Below are positions 17,807 to 25,024 of a stretch of DNA of 64,000 nt, in pieces. Position numbers and translations under genes: made by a program. Positions within the stretch are counted from its first letter, which is position 1; every line of letters begins with the position of its first letter. The notes under the pieces were generated by a model. That model had not been told where the DNA came from. It worked only from the letters and a program-made list of their open reading frames with translations, and did no database searches. The stretch comes from Loktanella sp. IMCC34160 (GTDB lineage Bacteria; Pseudomonadota; Alphaproteobacteria; Rhodobacterales; Rhodobacteraceae), in contig NZ_SELP01000007.1 in the NCBI RefSeq assembly GCF_004145845.1, positions 1 to 64,000 on the forward strand, written 5' to 3'.

Positions 17807-19045
17807 CTAGGGACGGTCGAAATAGTGCAGGACCGCGCGTTCGGCGGCCGTGATCAAACGCGCCACATGGGGGCGTTGGGCGGGGCTGAAAGCGAAATCA
17901 ATTGTCCCGATCTGAAACGACGCGTCCCCTGCCATCAGGGCGACACGGTCATCGCTGACCCCGGTGCTGGCTGTTTCATGGCTTTCGCCGGTTCCGAACA
18001 TGCCAAGCTGCGCATAGGCTGCGAGAAAGTCCGCAAGGCCCCGGATCCGTTTGCGGCTTGCGCCGTAGTCGTTCAGCGTGAACCCAAGGGTACGACCCCG
18101 TCCGCCCGGCAGATGCGAAAACGCCGTCTGGGGCAGGTTGTTCATATAGCCGCCATCGACCCAGACCCCCTCGAAATCATTTGCAGAGATACTGAGTGGA
18201 TTGGACGGCGGCCCTGCAAGTCGGCGGGCCGATGCGGCCGAGATGCGCACCGGTTTGAAGATCAATGGCAAGCTCATTGAAATGCGGGCAGCAACGGCGA
18301 CCCGCATGTTCGGACAGGTCTCTGCCGAGAAGAAGGCGCTTTTTCCGGTTTCAAAGTTGGACCCGGTCAGGACAAGACGGATGCCAAATGTCTGGAAATG
18401 CTGTTCGAACGTCATGCCGTGGTAGTCGCGCCAATTCGCCTGACCGGCCAAACGGGCGGCCTTCATCGCGATGAGCCGGTCGAAAAAGTCATAGGCCGCG
18501 CATCCGGAGAAGGCGCCCATGTGCCGCCACAGGTTCAGAAGGTAGTGAACGATGCGCGAACTGCCCAGTTTCGCCCCGGCCCCGTCGTCTGCCGAGCCAG
18601 AAATCGGCACTCGGGTCAACGGGCTTAGATACCAGGGAAGATGCGGTCGGTGGTCGTCATCGTCGTAGCCTGCCACCGTGGGCCGGCGCGCGGGTGAGGA
18701 GGGCTGATCGAAGAAACGGTTGAAGTTGTAAGCCCCGAAAATCAGGCTTTGAATTGCCCGGTGATCATAGCCGCAGGACAGAAGAACGGCGGTGAGCGCC
18801 CCGGCTGACGACCCGGCGATCCCGTCGATCTGGGCACCCGGAACAAGGCGGCCATTGCGAAATTGAAGCACGCCGCGCGCGGTCAGGGCGCGGATCGCCC
18901 CCAGAAAGATCACCCCCTTGCCGCCACCGCCTTCGAAACAGAGATAGCGGACGTTGCGCTGGAGAACCCGTTCGGCATCGCGGGGCTCGCCCGCTGTTTC
19001 GATGGGAAAGACAGGGCCGGGCCGGAACAGGGCAAGGTCGTTCAT
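17807..19045 (-). CDS. Patatin-like phospholipase
   Basis: 412 residues with all patatin landmarks: oxyanion-hole loop GGGGKG (39-44), nucleophile elbow GSSAG with Ser80, and catalytic Asp297 in DGG (297-299, WVDGGYMNNLP). This Ser-Asp dyad hydrolyses acyl chains from phospholipids or related esters. There is no signal peptide, so if it acts outside the cell it needs another export route; intracellular action on the cell's own membrane is the alternative. Its start overlaps the stop of the protease-lysozyme gene by 4 nt, so the two are translationally coupled. Last gene of the seven-gene operon. Confidence 0.9.
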   Translation of the reverse strand: MNDLALFRPGPVFPIETAGEPRDAERVLQRNVRYLCFEGGGGKGVIFLGAIRALTARGVLQFRNGRLVPGAQIDGIAGSSAGALTAVLLSCGYDHRAIQSLIFGAYNFNRFFDQPSSPARRPTVAGYDDDDHRPHLPWYLSPLTRVPISGSADDGAGAKLGSSRIVHYLLNLWRHMGAFSGCAAYDFFDRLIAMKAARLAGQANWRDYHGMTFEQHFQTFGIRLVLTGSNFETGKSAFFSAETCPNMRVAVAARISMSLPLIFKPVRISAASARRLAGPPSNPLSISANDFEGVWVDGGYMNNLPQTAFSHLPGGRGRTLGFTLNDYGASRKRIRGLADFLAAYAQLGMFGTGESHETASTGVSDDRVALMAGDASFQIGTIDFAFSPAQRPHVARLITAAERAVLHYFDRP

Positions 19046-22000
19046 GATGTCTCCTCCTTGATTGGGGCAAAGACCGTTTGTTCGGAATGTGTCGGTGTGG
19101 CCGCGGTGCGGCGGGCTTCGACACGGCCGTAGGCGGCATCGGCGTCGGTGGCGGCGGCGCGGCGGCGGCGAAAGACGCCCTGCACCTGCGGATCGGTGCG
19201 CGCCCGGCGACGTTTCCGGCCCGGTCGCGCGGGGTCGGGTTCCAGCACGCGTCCCGGTTTTTCATAGCTATAGACGATCTCGTCGGCGACGGCATCGCGC
19301 GTGACGCCCGCGCGGCGAAGAACGCGGTTTGCTTGCCGGTATCCGGGCCGCCCGAGTTCGGCGATAACCCCGTCAATCTGGCCGTCCATGAAATATAGGA
19401 TGAAATCGCCAATGGCGACGCCGCCGGGTTGAAGGCCGAAAAGGAAGTCACGGCGCGTGTTGGTCCATTGAACCAAACCGACCCCGCCAAAATGGGGCCC
19501 GCCCAATGGCCGGGTCCGGGCGGAAGTGGCCGAATGTCTGCGGCTCGGTCCCGGAGTGGACCGCCTCTGACCGGCGCGTCGCCGCTGGCGCGATGGCGCG
19601 TACCGGGGGGTTGCCCGTGACGACCCTTCCAGCCGCTCAGGCAGAACGCCCGATTCCTCGATCATGTTGCCGACCAGACCTGCGGCGGCGTTGCGGCTGA
19701 GCCCGTGGCGGTGGATTAGGCGGCTCATGACATAGTGGATGCGATCATCGAAGGGAATCCGCGCCCAGTCCACGATTGGCCCAAGCCGGGCCAGCGCCTG
19801 CGCAAGTATGACAATCGCCATGTCCGGGGGTGAGGACTGCGGATAGGTGCAGTAGCGCGATGCCGGTGACGCGGTGGAGCCGGGAAAGACCTGCAGCCGC
19901 AGGCAAGCGATATGATGGGCGATATTGATCCGGTTGACCCGGTCGTCAGTCCCGATCAGTCCGGTCGCCGTGCCGCCGCGCTGCGCGTCAAGTTGCCCCT
20001 CTATAAAGGTCCCGACCTCCTGCCATTCGGTGTGGGTTGGCGGAAGTGCCGGCAGGATCAGCCGCGCCGTGGGATCGAGCCGGGCATTCGCGGCTGCCGG
20101 ATTGGCCGGCATGATACCAACGGGCCCAGTCGTCCCGGCCTGCACGTGATGGTAATTCATCAGGGCCTGGGCAAGAAGGCGGGCTGCTTGCGCCGGGGCA
20201 GAGGGAAGCAGGGTGGAGTTTGGCATCGACCGGTTGGTCGGAAGCGCCCCTGATCCATCGGTCGGCACCGCACCAACCGCAATCCAATTCCTGATCAGGG
20301 CCCAGTCTGAGGTGGTGATGGTTTCTGTTGCGCTTTCGGTCGCGTCAATCAGAGTGTCAGGGCTGCCGATCCGGGGTGTTGATCTCTGGCCAAGCCTGCG
20401 TGCGGCACGCACGGCCGCAACTTCATTCACGGCGCCATGGGCCGATCTGACCCCCGCTGAGGTTCGGGCGCCAACAATCCGGCGCGAGGTTCGGGCCAGA
20501 ATGCCCCGCAACTGCCGCTGACTGGCGTGCGGTGCGGCCTCTAGCATCAGGGCAACCAATCCCGCGACATGCGGCGAGGCCATGGATGTGCCGGATTTGC
20601 GAACCGCTTCGCGACCGGAGTTTGGGCGATCGCGCCGCGCGGACCGGGCCGCGAGGACATCAAGACCGGGCGCGGCGACAAATGGTGTCCGGCGGCCGTC
20701 GCGGGTTGGTCCGGCGCTGGAAAACGACGTGTATCGGCGGCGCGGTCCGCGCGCGCCGTCGTGGGCGGCCACCTGAATTGCTCCACGCCCATGCGCAATT
20801 GTTCCGCCGGTCGTCGCAGGCGACACTGGTCCGCCGGAAAACCGGGTCTGTCTGCCCGCGCCGCCGTCGCGTTCGATCCAGCCGTGCCAGCGCCCGTCCT
20901 GCACCTCTTCAGCTGTCAGGGTGATCGTCCATTCGCCTGATGGTGCTTCTTCATAAAGAAATATGTCGACGTGGGTGTCGCCATTTCCCGGATCGCCAAC
21001 CCGGTGATAGGCGCGCCCGACCACCTCTCCTTCGATCCGAATGGTCCGGCGGCTGTTGTAGGGCAGGGTCACGCGGGTGCGGCCATCAGGGGACACGATC
21101 CGGACCGAATGCCGGTCTCGGCTTGAATACCAGATCTCAAGCTCTTTGGTTCGGTGGTTGTCGGGGAAGGTGCGCATCGTCATTCGGGCGCTGTCGCCAG
21201 ATGCGCGAAACCGCCCGTTGCAGTGGATTTCGGCGGCGTAGTAATTGCCCGCGCTTTGCACGATCGAAAAGCCGGTTTGCTGTGCAAGAACCGCGTCGAA
21301 CCCGCGTTCGATCAGGGTTGTTCCGTCATGCGGGCCGCCGTGCCGCCCCATCGAGATATTGATCACGCAGGGCTGGTCCTGGGCTTTGTCGCGAATGAAG
21401 GCCACGGCCTCCATCACCCCGACGGAATTGCCGAAATTCGACAGCCCGTCGGTTCTTCCCGTCGCGGCATGGACGAAAATGATATCGGCATTTGGCGCCA
21501 TGCCAGACGGGGCCAGACCACGGCCATTTCCGGCGGCGATGTCCAGAACATGGGTGCCGTGACTGCCGGTGCGGGACCCAGGAGATGTGGGATGATAGCC
21601 AAGCGCCTCGTAGGGATCGTCAGCCTGAAGCGCTTGGTTGATCTCTTCGCGCGAGATGAGACGGCCCTTGTGATAGGGCGCGGGGGACTGGTCGGTGGTC
21701 GCTCCGCCCTGGTGCCAAAGCCAGCGCAGGCGGGTCGACCCATCCGCGTTGCGAAAGGCCGCATGAGCGAAATCGCAGCCATAGTCGATGATACCGACAA
21801 TCACCCCGTTGCCCGTTTCGCGAAGGTTGGGGCGCCGCCGGTCATTTGACCGACCAGACGAGAGAGGGCTGCGCATATCGTCGTTCGAAAGGCGTCTTGA
21901 GGCCTTGAGGCTGCGCACGGCGGGATGCGACCGCACCTCCAGAATATCCCGGCGACGCAACCGGCAGGTGGCTACATCACCAAACCGGGCGACGATTCGC

Positions 22001-22101
22001 AGGTTTTCCGGGGCCGGATGATCGAGCCGAAGTCGCACGATCGCTTCGATTTCCTCTTCCGCGTCGCCGCGTTCGATCTCTTCCCAAAGCTGCGGATCCA
22101 T
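19042..22101 (-). CDS. Subtilisin-like serine protease fused to a phage-tail-type lysozyme domain
   Basis: 1019 residues. The S8 domain spans about 95-540 with an intact triad: Asp106 (IIDYGCD), His181 (SHGTHV), Ser506 (GTSMASPHVAGL); Asn286 in SAGN is the oxyanion residue. A non-catalytic insert of about 150 residues sits between His and Ser. A linker follows, then about 788-950 resembles phage tail lysozyme (GLSRNAAAGLVGNMIEESG, then GVGLVQWTNTRRDFL), with Glu815/816 as candidate catalytic acid. The C-terminus is Arg-rich. There is no signal peptide. Protease plus muramidase in one chain suggests attack on, or passage through, a cell envelope. It is coupled to the patatin downstream and sits 68 bp after the small-protein gene. 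Confidence 0.85.
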   Translation of the reverse strand: MDPQLWEEIERGDAEEEIEAIVRLRLDHPAPENLRIVARFGDVATCRLRRRDILEVRSHPAVRSLKASRRLSNDDMRSPLSSGRSNDRRRPNLRETGNGVIVGIIDYGCDFAHAAFRNADGSTRLRWLWHQGGATTDQSPAPYHKGRLISREEINQALQADDPYEALGYHPTSPGSRTGSHGTHVLDIAAGNGRGLAPSGMAPNADIIFVHAATGRTDGLSNFGNSVGVMEAVAFIRDKAQDQPCVINISMGRHGGPHDGTTLIERGFDAVLAQQTGFSIVQSAGNYYAAEIHCNGRFRASGDSARMTMRTFPDNHRTKELEIWYSSRDRHSVRIVSPDGRTRVTLPYNSRRTIRIEGEVVGRAYHRVGDPGNGDTHVDIFLYEEAPSGEWTITLTAEEVQDGRWHGWIERDGGAGRQTRFSGGPVSPATTGGTIAHGRGAIQVAAHDGARGPRRRYTSFSSAGPTRDGRRTPFVAAPGLDVLAARSARRDRPNSGREAVRKSGTSMASPHVAGLVALMLEAAPHASQRQLRGILARTSRRIVGARTSAGVRSAHGAVNEVAAVRAARRLGQRSTPRIGSPDTLIDATESATETITTSDWALIRNWIAVGAVPTDGSGALPTNRSMPNSTLLPSAPAQAARLLAQALMNYHHVQAGTTGPVGIMPANPAAANARLDPTARLILPALPPTHTEWQEVGTFIEGQLDAQRGGTATGLIGTDDRVNRINIAHHIACLRLQVFPGSTASPASRYCTYPQSSPPDMAIVILAQALARLGPIVDWARIPFDDRIHYVMSRLIHRHGLSRNAAAGLVGNMIEESGVLPERLEGSSRATPRYAPSRQRRRAGQRRSTPGPSRRHSATSARTRPLGGPHFGGVGLVQWTNTRRDFLFGLQPGGVAIGDFILYFMDGQIDGVIAELGRPGYRQANRVLRRAGVTRDAVADEIVYSYEKPGRVLEPDPARPGRKRRRARTDPQVQGVFRRRRAAATDADAAYGRVEARRTAATPTHSEQTVFAPIKEETS

Positions 22102-22134
22102 AGCTTACCTCGTCGCGTGACGTGTTGTTCATGG

Positions 22135-22159
22135 GTCGAGGGCGGGGACCGCCCCCGAC
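22135..22159 (-). other. Strong hairpin inside the operon
   Basis: An 11-bp stem with one mismatch (GTCGAGGGCGG/CCGCCCCCGAC) and a GGA loop sits in the largest gap of the operon (22102-22169), before the protease gene. No T run follows on the transcribed strand, so it looks more like a processing or attenuation element that sets different levels for the large downstream genes than a true terminator. Confidence 0.5.
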
Positions 22160-22169
22160 GTTTTCGGAC

Positions 22170-22508
22170 CTAACTGCGCCGTTTCGACTTGGCGCCGTCT
22201 GAGCTGCCTGAGCTCTGCTCCGCCGGCTCGGCGGTAACGGCCTCGGTGGTGGTCTGGCCACTGTCCTTGCCGTTGTCATCGCAGCCCCGTTGCGTCTTCG
22301 CGCCCGGTTCCGCAGTGTTGTGGGAGAGGGGGCGGCGGGGCCGCTCCTTCTGTTGGCGGCGGGCAAACAGCAGCGACACAACCGAAACCATCATCGGATC
22401 TTCGCCGCCGACAGCAGCACCGATCAGACCGGTTCGGAAGGCGTCCTTGTTGCCCTGGCCGGCAATCCTGCCGACCATCATTCCGGATATGACGTTGTTC
22501 ATCTGCAT
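22170..22508 (-). CDS. Small protein of unknown function (operon gene 5)
   Basis: 112 residues from the ATG at 22508, preceded at good distance by AGGGG; a second ATG two codons later lacks spacing. The first half is glycine- and methionine-rich and mildly hydrophobic (NVISGMMVGRIAGQG; TGLIGAAVGGEDPMMVSV). The second half is charged and disordered, ending in basic residues. No family recognised. The DPMMVSVVSLLFA segment echoes the hydrophobic, Met/Leu-rich C-terminus of the upstream 235-residue protein. It sits 10 bp after that gene and is probably a structural or chaperone partner (inference). Confidence 0.65.
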   Translation of the reverse strand: MQMNNVISGMMVGRIAGQGNKDAFRTGLIGAAVGGEDPMMVSVVSLLFARRQQKERPRRPLSHNTAEPGAKTQRGCDDNGKDSGQTTTEAVTAEPAEQSSGSSDGAKSKRRS

Positions 22509-22518
22509 GGCGCGGCCC

Positions 22519-23226
22519 CTACTTCAGGCCGTCAGAGAACAGCAGCAACAGCATCAACGGGTTTGCAAACAGTCCGCCGGACCCGCCCGATCCGCCCATC
22601 CCGCCGCTCATCATCATGGGAAGAAGAAGGCTGAGGTTGTCGCTCTGTTCGTCCAGGGTGATTGTGCCGTTTTCGTTGTTGAGACTGCCCTGAACCGCGT
22701 AGGTCTTGGGACCGCGATCCATCAGTGCAACCAGCAGCGCCATCTGCTGCTGCTGTTCCATGTCCTTGCGGATCTTGGTGATGTCCTTGCTTTGCCGGGC
22801 GTTGACACGCCGCACCGACGAAATGCGCGAGGCATTGCTGGACACCCGGCGAGCCGTGGTCTTGATCGCCGCGCCGTTGCGCTTGATGTCGCCGCCGACC
22901 TTGCGCAAGGCTTTCTGCAGCTCGCTGCGTTTCACATAGCCGCGAAGCTGGCGCTGCATGTAGCCGCTGCCACGGCCGGTCTTCATCCGGCGCGCGTTCC
23001 GGCGCGCACGGCGGCGCGCCCGACGACGGCGTCCGCGACGTTCGATGTCGTCGTCAAAATCGTCGTCATCGTCTTCGTAGTCATCGTCATCGGCAAATTC
23101 GAGCGCGTCGTCATCGTCGAATTCGTGGTCGTAAAGATCGTCGTCATCCTCGAAATCTGTTTCGAGTAGATCGCCGAAATCGTCGAAGTCGTATCCGACG
23201 TCCTCTTCAATCAGTTCCGGTTCCAT
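22519..23226 (-). CDS. Charge-segregated coiled-coil protein of unknown function (operon gene 4)
   Basis: 235 residues with AAGGAG before the ATG. Four blocks are visible. Residues 1-61 are almost entirely Asp/Glu with aromatics. Residues 63-85 are Arg-rich. Residues about 95-165 look like a basic coiled coil ending in a short Gln run. The C-terminus has an LSLLLPMMMS hydrophobic stretch, a GGMGGSGGSGG hinge and LFANPLMLLLLFSDGLK. Such opposite-charge blocks favour self-assembly, and the two hydrophobic patches could insert in or dock on a membrane. No family recognised. Confidence 0.7.
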   Translation of the reverse strand: MEPELIEEDVGYDFDDFGDLLETDFEDDDDLYDHEFDDDDALEFADDDDYEDDDDDFDDDIERRGRRRRARRRARRNARRMKTGRGSGYMQRQLRGYVKRSELQKALRKVGGDIKRNGAAIKTTARRVSSNASRISSVRRVNARQSKDITKIRKDMEQQQQMALLVALMDRGPKTYAVQGSLNNENGTITLDEQSDNLSLLLPMMMSGGMGGSGGSGGLFANPLMLLLLFSDGLK

Positions 23227-23246
23227 CGTCTTCTCCTTTCAGATGA

Positions 23247-23726
23247 TCAATCTGCCGCCCCGTGCGGGGTGGGCTGCAATCGCGCGGTCCGCTTTTCCGG
23301 GCTGCGCCTCATCCGGCTCAAAACCGGAAGAACGAATGTGGTGAATTCCCTGCGGTCCGGGCGCATGTCGCCGGGGCGGCCCCGGCCACGACATTCCGGG
23401 CAATCGGTGTCCTGCCCGAAACATTCGGGGCAGGCGCCAAGGGCGAGGCCCAGCCGGTGGGTCAAGCGCTCAAGATAATCGATCCGATCCGCGGATTGCG
23501 TCAGGAGCGCCTCGATCCTGTGGTCGAGGGGGGCGGCATGGTGAGGCGGTTCGGTAGCCGGCTCTGCGTCGATCACTTCGCTTTCGTCCCCGGCCTGCTG
23601 CGCCATCATCATTTCAAGAAGCTGTGCACGTTCGCCGGAAATGCGCCCGCTGTTGATCAGGGACTGGATCAGGTCATTGGGCGCCTGCGATCCGGAGGCG
23701 GCCAACATGTGCATGAGATCGGTCAT
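23247..23726 (-). CDS. Small protein with a DnaJ-like cysteine motif (operon gene 3)
   Basis: 159 residues, good GGGAGC ribosome site. It has a helical N-terminus (LIQSLINSGRISGERAQLLEMMMAQQ), an acidic linker, a helix, then CPECFGQDTDCPECRGRGRPG at about 99-119. This is two CxxC pairs with the GxG spacing of DnaJ zinc-finger repeats, so zinc binding is likely. The C-terminus is basic. A small zinc-binding protein among assembly-prone partners could be an operon-specific chaperone or adaptor; this is inference and no family was recognised. Confidence 0.65.
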   Translation of the reverse strand: MTDLMHMLAASGSQAPNDLIQSLINSGRISGERAQLLEMMMAQQAGDESEVIDAEPATEPPHHAAPLDHRIEALLTQSADRIDYLERLTHRLGLALGACPECFGQDTDCPECRGRGRPGDMRPDRREFTTFVLPVLSRMRRSPEKRTARLQPTPHGAAD

Positions 23727-23736
23727 TGTGTGCTCC

Positions 23737-24591
23737 CTACAGGTGCTGGGTGAAGGCGGGGTCGGCGGCGTCGAAGAACATCTGGTCTTCGATGTCTGCC
23801 TCGATCATTGCCAGCGTCTGGCCGAACGGATGATCTTCGGGGTTCGACCTAGCCATCGCCTCAAGGACCTCTCCGCCCGGCGCCGCTGTCCAGCTTTCTC
23901 GGGTGTCGGTTGCCGAAGCGACCCGCCCGCCGAGCGTGAAGGCAATCGCGTCAAGCACCTGTTCCGGGGGCACCGTCTGATTGCCTACCTGGATGTTGCG
24001 GCGGCCCATGGCCCCGACCGAGAGCGACAAGAGAGCCTGAATGACCTCTGGCCGGGACAAGAGCTGGATCAATTGCGCGGTCATGGCCTGCGATTGGCTG
24101 GGCGCGGCTGCGGGGGGAGGCGACAGGGCCTGGGGGCGACCCTGCGGAACCGGCGCGTAGGCGGGTGCCGGGTGTCCAGCCATTTGCGCTGGCCGGGGTG
24201 CGGGCGCAGCCGCGGGCCGGGGTGCGGCCGGGCCGGGCCGATTGCGTTGCCCGGACTGCGAATAGCTTGCAATGCCGCCGCCAATCGCCCCAAGGGCCGC
24301 GCCGGCCAGCATACCGTAGGGGCCAAGGGCCGCCCCCATCGTTGCCCCCTGCATGGCACCGCTAAGCGCGCCGGGCGCCGCACGGGCCGCGACATTGCCC
24401 ACCTGGTTCAGTCCGCGCCCGAGGGTCCGGCCGAAGTTTCTGAAATTGATCTCAAGCTCGTCCACCGTCCAGTCTTCGAAATAGGCCTCGACCGCCTGTG
24501 CAAATGCGTCGTCGTCATGTGTTTCGAATTCCTCGGAAAATGCGGACCGCAGAACGGGAAAGCGGGTGTAGACCAAGGTCGGATGTGTCAT
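23737..24591 (-). CDS. Glycine-zipper / proline-rich protein of unknown function (operon gene 2)
   Basis: 284 residues from the ATG at 24591, which follows AAGGAAG; it begins 1 bp after the preceding stop. It has an acidic N-terminus (AFSEEFETHDDDAF), a predicted helix (DELEINFRNFGRTLGRG), then a Gly/Ala-rich region with many GxxxG-type steps (ALSGAMQGATMGAALGPYGMLAGAALGAIGGG). Those are typical of glycine zippers that pack helices or insert into membranes. A Pro/Ala-rich linker (about 115-175) and a helical C-terminal domain follow. No signal peptide, no family recognised. It is a candidate membrane-active or scaffold component of the cluster. Confidence 0.65.
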   Translation of the reverse strand: MTHPTLVYTRFPVLRSAFSEEFETHDDDAFAQAVEAYFEDWTVDELEINFRNFGRTLGRGLNQVGNVAARAAPGALSGAMQGATMGAALGPYGMLAGAALGAIGGGIASYSQSGQRNRPGPAAPRPAAAPAPRPAQMAGHPAPAYAPVPQGRPQALSPPPAAAPSQSQAMTAQLIQLLSRPEVIQALLSLSVGAMGRRNIQVGNQTVPPEQVLDAIAFTLGGRVASATDTRESWTAAPGGEVLEAMARSNPEDHPFGQTLAMIEADIEDQMFFDAADPAFTQHL

Positions 24592-24592
24592 G

Positions 24593-24817
24593 TCAGTCTT
24601 CCTTCTGGTCTGAGCGCGGCGAAACGGGTGCGGTGCCAAGGATTTGGTCGATGAACATCCTGAGGGTGGCGAAGCCGTTGATGCGCTGTCGCAGTTTCAG
24701 TTCGATGCATTCCGCCTGACCGCGAACGGCCTGCGGCTCGGTTGTCGCCTGCTCTGATGATTTGACGTGGAGCCGTAGAAGAATCGTCCGTCGGCCTGCG
24801 TTCGGTCCCATGTTCAT
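24593..24817 (-). CDS. Small basic protein, first gene of the operon
   Basis: 74 residues if started at the ATG at 24817 (next ATG two codons on); the frame extends upstream to a GTG that would run into the regulatory repeats, so 24817 is preferred. It contains a beta-like stretch (RRTILLRLHVKSSEQ) and a helix (ECIELKLRQRINGFATLRMFIDQIL). No family recognised. It is separated from the next gene by 1 bp and immediately follows the SARP-type repeat region. Confidence 0.55.
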   Translation of the reverse strand: MNMGPNAGRRTILLRLHVKSSEQATTEPQAVRGQAECIELKLRQRINGFATLRMFIDQILGTAPVSPRSDQKED

Positions 24818-24850
24818 TATGGTCACGCCCTTCTCGTGGGTTGTGGAGAT

Positions 24851-24905
24851 TTGGTAGCAGGCCCGGTTCACCGGTCGGTCACCAATTGGTCACAGGGCTG
24901 TCACG
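24851..24905 (-). promoter_or_regulatory. Four direct heptamer repeats at 11-bp spacing: SARP-type activator site with adjacent -10
   Basis: On the plus strand GTTCACC (24866-24872), GGTCACC (24877-24883), GGTCACA (24888-24894) and TGTCACG (24899-24905) repeat with an exact 11-bp period: heptamers separated by 4 bp. SARP (OmpR-wHTH + BTAD) activators are known to bind direct heptamers with this spacing, next to a -10 box. Reading towards the operon (minus strand), an extended -10-like TGCTACCAA (24859-24851) begins close behind the last repeat. The divergent gene at 25025 encodes a protein of this architecture, so it is the obvious ligand. Confidence 0.7.
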
Positions 24906-25024
24906 GGCCATGTTTTCCGCAGGTTTTTTGCCGTCATCGACAAGAATCCGCCGGGTATGGATTCCCGCAGTTGGCGAGTGGCGGCCCGGGCCGGATACTT
25001 GGACTCATCATTTTGGGGGTTGAG

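Noticed and set aside
17807-19045. Patatin as a CBASS effector (CapV)
   Set aside because: No cyclic-oligonucleotide synthase or ancillary gene nearby, and the operon partners are different.
23737-24591. Glycine-rich protein as a bacterial gasdermin next to a protease
   Set aside because: Lacks gasdermin length pattern and N-terminal Cys; composition is a glycine zipper with a Pro/Ala linker instead.
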